From positions 3,472,001 through 3,536,000 of the forward strand of contig NZ_CP048397.1 of assembly GCF_010384365.1 (NCBI RefSeq): a stretch of DNA of 64,000 bases. The letters are read 5' to 3'. Origin of the DNA: Streptomyces sp. S4.7 (GTDB lineage: Bacteria > Actinomycetota > Actinomycetes > Streptomycetales > Streptomycetaceae). Positions 17,670 through 26,014 of the stretch are shown one piece after another (position 1 is the stretch's first letter; every line of letters starts with the position of its first letter). Position numbers and translations under genes: made by a program. The notes below the pieces were generated by a model. The model did no database searches. It was not told the DNA's origin and was given only the letters and a program-made list of their open reading frames with translations.

Positions 17670-18101
17670 CTAGGGACGCGCGCCGTCGGAGCCCACGTAT
17701 CGCTCCGCGAACTCCCCCACCGGCTCGATCGGCGTGATGATGTCGACCAGCACCCCGGCGGGGTCGGCCACGATGAAGTGCCGCTGCCCGAAGTCCTCGC
17801 TGCGCAGCGGGAGTACGGGGGTCAGCCCCGCACCGACGACGAGCCGCTCCCACTCCGCGTCCACGTCCGCCACCTCGAAGTTGAGGAGGAGGCCCTGGAC
17901 GGGTCTGCCGTAGCCCTCGGGCAGCGTCGGATGGGTGGGGTCGAGGAGCGCGAGCTCGTACGGGACGGCCCCCGGCCTTCGCAGACTCACGTACCAGTCG
18001 GCCTCGAACGTCGTCTCGAAGCCGAGAAACCGGGTGTAGAAGTCCCGGGACTCCTGGAGCCTCGTGGTGGCGATCACGGGATAGAAGCTGGTCAGCTCCA
18101 T
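17670..18101 (-). CDS. VOC (glyoxalase/bleomycin-resistance fold) protein
   Basis: A 143-residue single-domain protein with two beta-alpha-beta-beta-beta units: [20 protein letters not shown] in the first and [17 protein letters not shown] then [14 protein letters not shown] in the second. Such proteins are metal enzymes or ligand-binding resistance proteins. The start is ATG 18101, with AAGGA eight bases upstream; ATG 18119 would overlap the operator. The gene is divergent from a TetR gene and shares operators with it, so it is probably induced by that regulator's ligand. Confidence 0.85.
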   Translation of the reverse strand: MELTSFYPVIATTRLQESRDFYTRFLGFETTFEADWYVSLRRPGAVPYELALLDPTHPTLPEGYGRPVQGLLLNFEVADVDAEWERLVVGAGLTPVLPLRSEDFGQRHFIVADPAGVLVDIITPIEPVGEFAERYVGSDGARP

Positions 18102-18116
18102 GACGGATTCCTTTCG

Positions 18117-18131
18117 CATACCATCGGTATG
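18117..18131. promoter_or_regulatory. TetR operator 1 (CATACC-ATC-GGTATG)
   Basis: A perfect 6-bp dyad around a 3-base centre, within the divergent promoter region of the VOC and TetR genes and only 16 bases upstream of the VOC start. Confidence 0.8.
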
Positions 18132-18147
18132 CGAACGACGTTATTCA

Positions 18148-18162
18148 CATACCGTCGGTATG
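18148..18162. promoter_or_regulatory. TetR operator 2 (CATACC-GTC-GGTATG)
   Basis: A second copy of the same dyad, 31 bp centre to centre from operator 1 (about three helical turns), ending 20 bases before the TetR ATG. Confidence 0.8.
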
Positions 18163-18181
18163 TCAATCGGAGGGGAACGCG

Positions 18182-18778
18182 ATGCCGCAGGAGCACGGGG
18201 CCAGGGCCCGGCAGCGGGAGCAGACCAGACTGACCCTGCTGCGCGAGGGCCGCAGGCTCTTCGCGGAGGTCGGTTACGGCGCGGTGAGCCTCGCGGAGAT
18301 CGTCGCCGCCGCCGGTGTGACCAAGGGCGCGCTCTACCACCACTTCGACGGCAAGACCGCGCTGTTCCGCGCCGTGCTGGAGGACGTCCAGGAGGAGGTG
18401 GGCCGGCGCGTGGCGGGGGCGGCCGACGCGCGGGACGGCTCCTGGGACCAACTGGTCGCGGGCTGCCAGGAGTTCATCACCGCCACGACCGCGCCCGACA
18501 TTCAGCGGATCATGCTCGTCGACGGGCCCGCCGTGCTGGGCTGGACCGAGTGGCGGGCGATGGACGAGGCGTCGTCGGCCCGCCATCTGACGGAGGCGCT
18601 GACCGCACTGGTGGAAGAGGGCGTCGTTGCCGCGCAGCCGGTGGCGCCCCTCGCGCACCTGCTGTCGGGCGCGATGAACGAGGCGGCCCTGTGGCTGGCG
18701 ACCTCGGCCGACCCGGCGGATCTCACCGACACACGGGCCGCGTTGGGGCGGCTCCTCGGTGCGCTGCGGGTCGGCTGA
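18182..18778 (+). CDS. TetR/AcrR family repressor of the VOC gene
   Basis: A 198-residue TetR regulator. The helix-turn-helix spans about residues 14-60 (YGAVSLAEIVAAAGVTKGAL then YHHFDGKTALF). The C-terminal half is a helical ligand domain with VDGPAVLGWTEWRAM, typical of the AcrR-like group. GGAGGGGA at 18169-18176 sets the ATG at 18182. Paired operators in the shared intergenic region suggest it represses both itself and the VOC gene. Confidence 0.87.
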   Translation: MPQEHGARARQREQTRLTLLREGRRLFAEVGYGAVSLAEIVAAAGVTKGALYHHFDGKTALFRAVLEDVQEEVGRRVAGAADARDGSWDQLVAGCQEFITATTAPDIQRIMLVDGPAVLGWTEWRAMDEASSARHLTEALTALVEEGVVAAQPVAPLAHLLSGAMNEAALWLATSADPADLTDTRAALGRLLGALRVG

Positions 18779-18860
18779 CGGACCGTCGGGCAGCGGGCAG
18801 CGGACGCCGGGCGGCCGGGAGGCGTCGGACGGTGACGCGGACGCCGTAACCCGTGCTCCC

Positions 18861-19757
18861 TCAGCGGGTGAGGAGGTCGCGAACGGCCCTGACGACGTCC
18901 TCCGGTGCCTCCTCCGCCATGAAGTGGCCGCAGGAGACGGTGGAGTGGTGCAGGTCGGGCGCCCAGGCGCGCCAGCGCGCGGCGGCGTCGAAGCCCAGCG
19001 CCGCGCCCCAGTCCTGCTGGAGGACGGTCACCGGCATCCGCAGCCGGTTCCCGGCGTCGCGGTCCGCCTGGTCGTGGACGACGTCGATCCCGGCCGAGGC
19101 GCGGTAGTCGGCGACGACGGAGGGGACGGACGCGCGGGAGGCCGCCAGATACGCGGCCCGGATGTCGGCCGGGATCGCCCCCGGATCGCGCGTCCAGATG
19201 TCGAGGAAGTGGCCGAAGAATTCGTCCGCGCTCGCGCCGATCATCCGCTCGGGCAGACCGGGCGGCTGGGCCATCAGATAGAGGTGGAAGCCGACGGCGG
19301 CGCCGGTGCCGTGCATCACGTCCCAGGTGTCGAGGGTGGGCAGGACGTCGAGCGAGGCGAGGTGGGTGATCACCTCCGGGTGGTCGAGGGCCGTCCGGAT
19401 CGCCACGAGCGCGCCGCGGTCGTGACCGGCCAGTGCGAACCGCTCGTGCCCCAGGGCACGGGCGAGCGCGACGGCGTCGGCGCCCATGGTGCGCTTGGCA
19501 TACGTGACCCCACCGGCCTCGGCGTCCTCGGCGTCCTCGATGGGCTTGTCGCTCGCGCCGTAACCGCGCAGGTCGGGGCAGATGACGGTGTGGTGGGCGG
19601 CGAGTTCGACGGCGACGTGCCGCCACATGAGGTGGGTCTGCGGGAAGCCGTGCAGAAGCATGACCGGGCTGCCCGAGCCGCCGACGGCGACGTTGAGGGT
19701 GACGTCGTCGGCGACGGGGACGCGCCGGTAGGTGAAGCCGGGGATGGTGGGGTGCAT
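18861..19757 (-). CDS. Alpha/beta hydrolase (epoxide hydrolase/haloacetate dehalogenase-like)
   Basis: A 298-residue hydrolase. It has the oxyanion motif LLHGFPQTHLMW, the nucleophile elbow AGHDRGA with Asp as nucleophile, and the catalytic His in SCGHFMAEEAPEDV. An Asp nucleophile with the DRG context groups it with epoxide hydrolases and (fluoro)haloacetate dehalogenases rather than esterases. A cap domain lies between residues about 130 and 220. The ATG at 19757 has AAAGGG upstream. Substrate unknown. It is divergent from a BTAD regulator, which might control it. Confidence 0.85.
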   Translation of the reverse strand: MHPTIPGFTYRRVPVADDVTLNVAVGGSGSPVMLLHGFPQTHLMWRHVAVELAAHHTVICPDLRGYGASDKPIEDAEDAEAGGVTYAKRTMGADAVALARALGHERFALAGHDRGALVAIRTALDHPEVITHLASLDVLPTLDTWDVMHGTGAAVGFHLYLMAQPPGLPERMIGASADEFFGHFLDIWTRDPGAIPADIRAAYLAASRASVPSVVADYRASAGIDVVHDQADRDAGNRLRMPVTVLQQDWGAALGFDAAARWRAWAPDLHHSTVSCGHFMAEEAPEDVVRAVRDLLTR

Positions 19758-19879
19758 GGTGCGCCCTTTCGTAGGGTGACGTGCGTGGCTTCGAGCCTGC
19801 GGGCCGCGAATCAGCACCGGGTCAGCAAAGGTGCGGGGCAGCGGTGGATCGGTCGTGGGTCGGCGTGGACGGGAGGCGA

Positions 19880-21925
19880 ATGGAACGGGACGAGGTCCGG
19901 TTCGGCGTACTCGGCCCCGTGACCGCCGGGCGCGCCACCGGGGGCACCGCCGACGACCGGCGCGGCCCGATCGCCCTCAAGGGCCCGCGCCACCGCGCCG
20001 TACTGGCCCGTCTGATCGTCGCCCGCCGCCGTGTCGTCCCCGTCGCCCGGCTGGTCGCCGACCTGTGGGCGGACCCGCCGCCCGGCGCGGTCGGCGCCGT
20101 ACAGACCTTCGTCGCCGACCTCCGCCGCGCCCTGGAACCAGGCCGTCCGCCCCGTGCCCCCGCCCGGCTGCTCGTCACCGAGGGCTCCGGTTACGCGCTG
20201 CGCGCCTCGCCGGACGCCGTCGACGCCTGGCGTTTCGAGACGGCGGTCGGCGAGGCCGCGGAGCTGCCGGCCGATCGGGCGCTGCCCCGGCTCGACGAGG
20301 CGCTGGAGCTGTGGCGGGGGCCCGCGTACGCGGACTTCGAGCACGAGCAGTGGGTACGGGGCGAGCGTGCCCGCCTCGCCGAACTGCGGCTCCGTTCGGT
20401 CGAGCGCAGGGCCGGCGCCCAGCTGGCCCTCGGCCGCGCCGCCGAAGCCGTCCCCGACCTGGACGCGCATCTGGCCGACCACCCCTGGCGCGAGGAGGCG
20501 TGGCGGCTGCTGGCGCTCGCGCTGTACCGGACGGACCGCCAGGGGGACGCGCTCGCCGTCCTGCGCCGGGCCCGGTCGACGTTGGTGGAGCAGCTCGGCG
20601 TGGATCCGGGGCCGGGGCTGCGCAGGCTGGAGGCGGACATCCTGGCGCAGGATCCGGCTCTCCGCGCCACCGCAGGGCAGGCGGGGCCCACCGAGACGGC
20701 CGCGCGCCTGTGGACACGGGCGGCGGCGGCGTACGACCGTACGGTCGCGGCCGGCGCCCGCGCCCGGCTGGAGACGACGGTGGGCCTGCTCCGCGACCTC
20801 GCGGTGACCGGTGGCGGCGGGCTGGCGGCCGTCCGTGAGCACCGCATGGCAGCCGTCGCCGCCGCCGAGGAGTTCGGCGACCCGGTACTGACCGGCCGGG
20901 TGATCGGCGCCTTCGACGTCCCCGCGATCTGGACCCGCGGCGACGATCCCGAACTGGCGCGGCAGATCGTCGCCGCCGCCGAACGCACCCTGGCCGCCCT
21001 GCCGCCGCGCGGCGTATCCGGTACGTACGACACGTACGACACGTACGGCGCGGTGCGCTGCCGGCTGCTGGCGACCGTCGCGGTCGAGACGCGCGGCTCG
21101 CACTCCTCGCGCGGCCCGCAGGCCGCGAGCCAGGCGGAGGCGATCGCCCGGTGCCTCGACGACCCGGCGCTGCTGGCGTTCGCGCTGAACGGCGCGTTCA
21201 TGCAGTCCTTCACCCGTGCCGGTCTCGCACCCCGCCGCGCCGAAATCGGCGCGGAGCTGGTCGAGTTGGGATCCCGGCACGGACTGGTGACCTACGAGGT
21301 CCTCGGTCGTCTGATCGGCCTTCAGGCGCACGGCGCGCTCGGCGACTTCCGGTCGGCCGACGCCCACGCCACCGCCGCCGACCGCCTGGCGGCCCGCCAC
21401 GAACTCCCGCTCGTGGGCGTCTTCACCCGGTGGTACGGCGCCTTGCGCCTGGCTGCTTCCGGTGACCTCACCGGGGCCTGGCGGGCGTACGAGTCCGCCG
21501 CCGCCGACCTCCCGGGCGCTGGCATGCCGGGCCTGACCCACGGCCTCCTGCCCCTGGCCCTGTTGTCGCTGCACCTCGCCGACGGCCCGCGCGTTCCGCC
21601 GCGCGACGCGGTCGACCCGGCGGCGGACTGGGGCCCGTACCGCCCCTGGATCGCCCCGCTCGCCGCTCTCGCCTCGGGCGACCGCGCCGCCGCCCGCACC
21701 GCACTGCGCGCGCTGCCGGACCCGCCCCGCGATCTGCTGTACGAGGCGTGCTGCTGTCTGGAGGCGACGGCGGCGCTGGAGCTGGGCGATCGCGCCGTGC
21801 TCATCCGCGCCCGCGAGCGCCTGCTGCCCGCGTCCGCCGAACTCGCGGGCGCGGGCAGCGGGTTGCTCACCCTCGGCCCGGTGAGCGGCTATCTCTCGGC
21901 GATCACCTCGGCGCTGCGGGACTGA
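19880..21925 (+). CDS. BTAD (SARP-like) transcriptional regulator without NB-ARC domain
   Basis: A 681-residue protein. An OmpR-like winged helix (RFGVLGPVTA through VQTFVADLRRALEPG, about residues 5-100) is followed by a bacterial transcriptional activation domain (about 105-255; PWREEAWRLLALALYRTDRQ). The remaining 420 residues are helical with no P-loop, so it lacks the ATPase of AfsR. SARP-type proteins activate antibiotic or metabolic clusters, but no biosynthetic cluster is adjacent. The start is ATG 19880, after GGGAGG; a longer frame to 19781 is possible. Confidence 0.8.
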   Translation: MERDEVRFGVLGPVTAGRATGGTADDRRGPIALKGPRHRAVLARLIVARRRVVPVARLVADLWADPPPGAVGAVQTFVADLRRALEPGRPPRAPARLLVTEGSGYALRASPDAVDAWRFETAVGEAAELPADRALPRLDEALELWRGPAYADFEHEQWVRGERARLAELRLRSVERRAGAQLALGRAAEAVPDLDAHLADHPWREEAWRLLALALYRTDRQGDALAVLRRARSTLVEQLGVDPGPGLRRLEADILAQDPALRATAGQAGPTETAARLWTRAAAAYDRTVAAGARARLETTVGLLRDLAVTGGGGLAAVREHRMAAVAAAEEFGDPVLTGRVIGAFDVPAIWTRGDDPELARQIVAAAERTLAALPPRGVSGTYDTYDTYGAVRCRLLATVAVETRGSHSSRGPQAASQAEAIARCLDDPALLAFALNGAFMQSFTRAGLAPRRAEIGAELVELGSRHGLVTYEVLGRLIGLQAHGALGDFRSADAHATAADRLAARHELPLVGVFTRWYGALRLAASGDLTGAWRAYESAAADLPGAGMPGLTHGLLPLALLSLHLADGPRVPPRDAVDPAADWGPYRPWIAPLAALASGDRAAARTALRALPDPPRDLLYEACCCLEATAALELGDRAVLIRARERLLPASAELAGAGSGLLTLGPVSGYLSAITSALRD

Positions 21926-21937
21926 GTTCCGGCGGCG

Positions 21938-22290
21938 CTACGGGACCGGGTTCCGGAACGTGCGCCGGTAGGTGTCAGGTGGCACGCCGAGGGCGCGGTG
22001 GAAGTGGCGGCGCAAGGTGGCCGCCGTACCCATACCGGTGCGGGAGGCGATGAGTTCGATGCTGTCGTCGGTGGTTTCGAGCAGTTCCCGCGCGCGGTGG
22101 ATGCGCCGGGTGTGCAGCCAGCGCAGTGGGGTGACGCCCGTGGTGGCGGTGAAGCGCCGGGTCAGATTGCGGGTGCTCATGTTCGCCCGCCGGGCGAGGT
22201 CGGGCGCGGTCAGCGGCTCGTGCAGCCGCTCGTCCACCCAGTACAGCAGATCGGCGAGCACGTGGCGGGCGTCGGCGGCCACCGGCCCGG
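21938..22290 (-). pseudogene. AraC family regulator, C-terminal remnant
   Basis: Only the DNA-binding half remains: two helix-turn-helices (LTAPDLARRANMSTRNLTRR and ELIASRTGMGTAATLRRHF), the layout of GlxA-type regulators that normally have about 200 further residues forming a DJ-1/PfpI domain. Upstream of about 22290 the minus frame runs into the antisense of an SDR gene. The N-terminus has been lost by deletion, so the protein is unlikely to be made correctly. Confidence 0.75.
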
Positions 22291-22886
22291 CGGCGGCCAC
22301 CGCGGTGGTGGGCGACATCTCGAACCTGGCGGACCTCGACCGGCTGTACGACGCGGTCCGCGGCCGGGGCCGGGGCCGGGGGCTGGACGTGCTGTTCGCC
22401 AACGCCGCCGCCGCGTCGTTCGCGACGCTGGAGGAGGTCACCGAGGAGCACTTCGACGAGACCTTCGGCGTCAACGTCCGGGGCACGCTGTTCACCGTGC
22501 AGAAGGCGCTGCCGCTGCTCAACGACGGCGCGTCGGTGATCCTGAACTCCTCGGTCCGCGCCGACGACGGCGTCGAGGCGTTCGGCACGTACGCGGCCTC
22601 CAAGGCGGCGATCCGGTCCTTCGCCCGGACCTGGGCCAACGAGCTCAAGGGCCGCGGAATCCGGGTGAACGCGGTCTCCCCGGGCACCATCGACGCCCCC
22701 GGACTCGACGCCGTGGTCGCGGGGGACACGCCCCTCACCAAGTCGCGGTTCGCCGCGGGTGTCCCACTGGGCCGGATCGGGCGTTCTGACGAGGTCGCCG
22801 ACGCGGTGGCGTTCCTGGCCTCGGAGCGGAGCAGCTTCGTCCTCGGGGCCAACCTGTACGTGGACGGCGGTGAGAACCAGTTCTGA
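22290..22886 (+). pseudogene. Short-chain dehydrogenase/reductase, N-terminal truncated
   Basis: From VVGDISNLADLDRL onward it is a normal SDR: LFANAAAAS (NAG-like), ILNSS (catalytic Ser), YAASKAA (catalytic Tyr-Lys) and the C-terminal VDGGENQF. The first 45-60 residues with the GxxxGxG cofactor loop are absent; upstream plus-strand sequence is the antisense of the AraC remnant. NAD(P) binding should be lost. An open frame from 21972 exists but its first 105 residues are shadow sequence. Confidence 0.75.
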
Positions 22887-22894
22887 CCCGAGGC

Positions 22895-22992
22895 GGACCC
22901 GCCAGGACCCGCCAGGACCCGCCAGGACCCGCCAGGACCCGCCAGGACCCGCCATTGAACCGGGCGGGTCGGGGCGGGTCCGGGCGGGTCGC
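22895..22992. repeat. Six tandem decamers followed by complementary GC repeats
   Basis: GGACCCGCCA is repeated six times without error from 22895 to 22954. After a 5-base gap there are three copies of a GGGCGGGTC-type unit (22960-22992) that is the reverse complement of GACCCGCC. The whole could fold into a long imperfect hairpin between the SDR remnant and the convergent pilin-like gene. Confidence 0.75.
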
Positions 22993-23026
22993 GCCGCGCC
23001 GCGCCGGGGGCGGTGGCCCTGCGCCG

Positions 23027-24727
23027 TCAGGTGGGGATGGGCTTGATCTTGCTGCAGTTCTTCCACTCCACCCACGGGCGGGCGCCGCCGTTCTTGGGCC
23101 CGGTGGCGTAGGTGGGGTTCCCGGTGATCGTCTGGGTCTTCTCCTCATGGGTGATGTCGATCCCGAAGAGTTTGAACCCGAGGGTGAACTGCCCGGCGGA
23201 GATGCCGAAGCCGATGCCCAGTGAGGCGTTCCACCAGTCGGTGTTGGCCTTGTAGTCGAGCCTGCTGAGCTTCCCCTTCTCGTGCAGGAGCCGTTCGAGC
23301 GGGCTCGCGTCGGGGCCCGGCACCTTGGCCGCGTCGGTGGGGGAGGGCAGCGGGTTCTTCGCGGGCTGGTCGCCGTTGCCCCGCAGCCAGTCCTCGACGA
23401 GGACGCTGTCGGCGTCGTTGTCGAGGATGAGTTCGGCCGTCTCCGTATGGATTAGCGACTGGGTCGATCCGCCACCGCCGCCGACATCGATCGTCACGGG
23501 ACCGGCGTTGGCACCTCCCTCGACCTTGACGCCGCCACCGCCGCCGGCCTCCTCGCTGGTGGTGATCATCAGCTTCTCCGGGCGGTGCGGTTTGCCGTCC
23601 GCCTCCTCCTGGTCGTACGTCGCGGCGTCGTAGGTGACCGCCACCTGCTGCATCCGCTCGCCGATGGCGACCCCGCCCGCGCCGCCCGCCCCCTTGACGG
23701 TGAAGGTGTAGACGAAGGTGATCTTCCCGGCGTTGGGGCCGGTGTGCGCACGCATGACGACGACGTCCTCGGTCATCGTGCCGTTGGCCAGCTCGCCGGA
23801 TATCTTCCCCAGATCCTTCGGGCCGTCGCCGGAGTCCTTGCCGCCCTTGCCGCTGCCCTTGAACTTCCCGCCGAAGTTCGCGTTGCCGGAGGCCTCCACG
23901 GAGGTCTTGGTGATGTCGACGTCCGGTGCCTTCTCCGGCGGCAGGTCGGGCTTCTTCTTCCCGGCGTGGTGGCCGCAGATCATGCCGAGCTCGGATGAAC
24001 GGGGCCCGGCGGGGCGGGAGTTGCACTCGTCCTGGGCCTTCAGGTACTCGGTGAACTGCTTGGCGTCCGCCAGGTTCAGCTCCAGGTCCTTCTGCGGGTC
24101 GCCGGTCTTGTTCCCGGAGAAGAGCCACTGACCGCCGCTGCCGCTGCCCGCCAGATACGTGCCGCTCAGCTTGGCGCTGCCGCCCCAGTCCTCCAGGCCA
24201 CGGATGCCCGCGGAGACGCTGGCCGTGACCCCGCCGCCCGTCTCGGTGATCCGCTCCAGGGTGACGGTGCCGTCGGACCACTGCTGGAGCTTGACCGTCT
24301 CCGAGCTGCTGATCTTGATGAAGAAGATCTGGACGACCACGGTGGTCTTGGTCTGTTCCTGGGACAGCAGACACCTCGTGGGCTCGAACGGGTCGCCGTT
24401 CGGTACGAAGGGGTCCCCGCCCTCGCCGCCGCCCCCGCCGCCCTCTCCCCCGTCCCCGCCGTCCGCGAAGTCGCCGGTGGCACACGCCTCGTCCCCGCTC
24501 AGCGGGTGCAGTACGCGGCACACCGCGCTCTTCAGCCCGGTCGCCTCCTCCTCGGGCAGGCTCAGACCGACGACAGCGAGCACGATCATGGACACGACCC
24601 CGAACACCGCGGCGTACTCCGCGCCGCTCTGTCCCCGGTCACGATGGAGCGGATCTCGCCGTCTCCGTATCCGGCTCCGTAGCCGCGGATACGCCTGCCA
24701 ACACTGGAACCTGCGGGCCCTCTTCAC
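23027..24727 (-). CDS. Large secreted protein with Flp/TadE-like pilin N-terminus
   Basis: A 566-residue protein of unknown function. Residues about 28-57 form a class-III prepilin signal: basic residues, then G-QSGAE (cleavage after Gly, Glu at +5) and a hydrophobic helix (FGVVSMIVLAVVGLSL). Beyond it come a Gly-rich linker (about 88-107) and a roughly 450-residue extracellular part with many beta-like segments and Gly-rich loops but no known domain. Flp pilins are normally 50-70 residues, so this would be a giant minor pilin or surface protein. No tad genes lie nearby. GTG 24727 is chosen because GGGAG lies five bases upstream; GTG 24739 is possible. Confidence 0.7.
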   Translation of the reverse strand: MKRARRFQCWQAYPRLRSRIRRRRDPLHRDRGQSGAEYAAVFGVVSMIVLAVVGLSLPEEEATGLKSAVCRVLHPLSGDEACATGDFADGGDGGEGGGGGGEGGDPFVPNGDPFEPTRCLLSQEQTKTTVVVQIFFIKISSSETVKLQQWSDGTVTLERITETGGGVTASVSAGIRGLEDWGGSAKLSGTYLAGSGSGGQWLFSGNKTGDPQKDLELNLADAKQFTEYLKAQDECNSRPAGPRSSELGMICGHHAGKKKPDLPPEKAPDVDITKTSVEASGNANFGGKFKGSGKGGKDSGDGPKDLGKISGELANGTMTEDVVVMRAHTGPNAGKITFVYTFTVKGAGGAGGVAIGERMQQVAVTYDAATYDQEEADGKPHRPEKLMITTSEEAGGGGGVKVEGGANAGPVTIDVGGGGGSTQSLIHTETAELILDNDADSVLVEDWLRGNGDQPAKNPLPSPTDAAKVPGPDASPLERLLHEKGKLSRLDYKANTDWWNASLGIGFGISAGQFTLGFKLFGIDITHEEKTQTITGNPTYATGPKNGGARPWVEWKNCSKIKPIPT

Positions 24728-25134
24728 CTGGTCTCCCACCTCACGCCGTCGTCACCCACCCCCGAGCGCGAGCAGCGTAAGGACAGGTCAGGGCCCACAC
24801 GGCAGTGTCCACGGACCCAGCCGACGCGCCATCACGGCCGAACCGGCATACGTTCATCCCGCCGTTGACCGGCGACCTCCCACAGGCCCCCGGATGTTCC
24901 CCGTACGTACGCGGCGACGTCCCCGACGGCCGGCCGGCGGCCCGGTTCTGCCGCCGATCGCCCCCGGCGGTGCCGGAACGCGCTCCACAGGGTTGGGCCC
25001 CGGGTGGGCCCGCAGGCCCTTCGGTCGGGACTCCCCCGTACGTACGGGCGGGTCTCGGCCCTACGCGCCAGGCGGCGGCGACGGGGCTAGGGTTTACGCA
25101 AGGGGCGATCGGAACGCGGAATGCCAGGAACGCC
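24728..25134. other. Divergent regulatory region
   Basis: About 400 bases between the pilin-like gene (-) and the SpoIIE phosphatase (+). TAGGGT at 25090-25095 is a plausible -10 for the phosphatase. CGTACGTACG motifs occur twice (near 24905 and 25031). The plus frame is open through this region but its sequence is low complexity. Confidence 0.4.
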
Positions 25135-25962
25135 ATGAACCGACACCGCAGAGCGCCGGACAACACCCAGGAACTCCTCCTCACCCTGGGAAGCCTTGTC
25201 GACCAGGCGATGGAGAACATCAGACTCCAGCAGGCGCGGGCGGAACTCGGCATGGCGCTGCAGCGGAACATGCTCCCCTCCGAACTGCCCGATTTCCCGG
25301 GCGTCCGGCTGGCGGCCCGGTACTCGCCCTCGCAGGACGGTCTGGCCGTCGGCGGCGACTTCTACGACGCCTTCCCGATGAGCGACGGGGTGGCGGGGAT
25401 GGCCATCGGCGATGTGCAGGGCCACGGGGTGGAGGCCGCCGCCTTCATGGGGGAGGCCCGCGCCAGCCTCCGGGCCCTCGCCAGCGTCACCAGTGACCCG
25501 GGGCAGGTGCTGACCAGCGCCAACGACCTGCTGATCTCGCTCGGTACCGACCTCTTCACCACCTGTTGCCTGCTGAGCTTCGCGCCGCGGACCGGTGATC
25601 TCGCCATCGCGCGGGCGGGCCACGTCCCGATGGTCTGGGGCACCGACGCGGGCGATTCGGGTGTGTCCCTGGACTCCGGCGGGGTTCCCCTCGGGATTCT
25701 GCCGGGCCAGCGGTACCCGGTGGCTCATCGACGCCTGACCCGGCCCGGTTACCTCGTCCTGGTGACCGACGGCGTCGTGGAAGGACCGGCCTTCCCGATC
25801 GAGGAGGGCCTGGCCGAGGTCGCCGGGCTGACGGGCGCCGGACGCGGCGTCGCCCCCGGCATCCTCGCGTCACGGGTGATCCGGGTGGCGGACCGCACCG
25901 GGCACGACGACGACGCGGCCGTTCTCGTCGTCCGCCACGACGGTCCGCCGGACGCCCGGTAG
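25135..25962 (+). CDS. SpoIIE/PP2C-type serine phosphatase
   Basis: A 275-residue cytoplasmic protein. An N-terminal helix (residues 10-45) is followed by a complete PP2C/SpoIIE domain: LQRNMLPSELPDFPGV, AVGGDFYDAF and AIGDVQGHGVEAAAFM (metal Asp residues), ITDG-like VTDGVVEGP, and DDDAAVLVVRHD. Such phosphatases dephosphorylate anti-anti-sigma factors. No GAF, PAS or response-regulator domain is attached, so sensing probably comes from a partner, possibly the MASE1 membrane protein encoded 52 bases downstream. Confidence 0.87.
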   Translation: MNRHRRAPDNTQELLLTLGSLVDQAMENIRLQQARAELGMALQRNMLPSELPDFPGVRLAARYSPSQDGLAVGGDFYDAFPMSDGVAGMAIGDVQGHGVEAAAFMGEARASLRALASVTSDPGQVLTSANDLLISLGTDLFTTCCLLSFAPRTGDLAIARAGHVPMVWGTDAGDSGVSLDSGGVPLGILPGQRYPVAHRRLTRPGYLVLVTDGVVEGPAFPIEEGLAEVAGLTGAGRGVAPGILASRVIRVADRTGHDDDAAVLVVRHDGPPDAR

Positions 25963-26014
25963 CCGCCGGCAGCGCGGTGGCGTCGGCGCGTCCGTCCGAG
26001 CAGCGGGACCCGGG

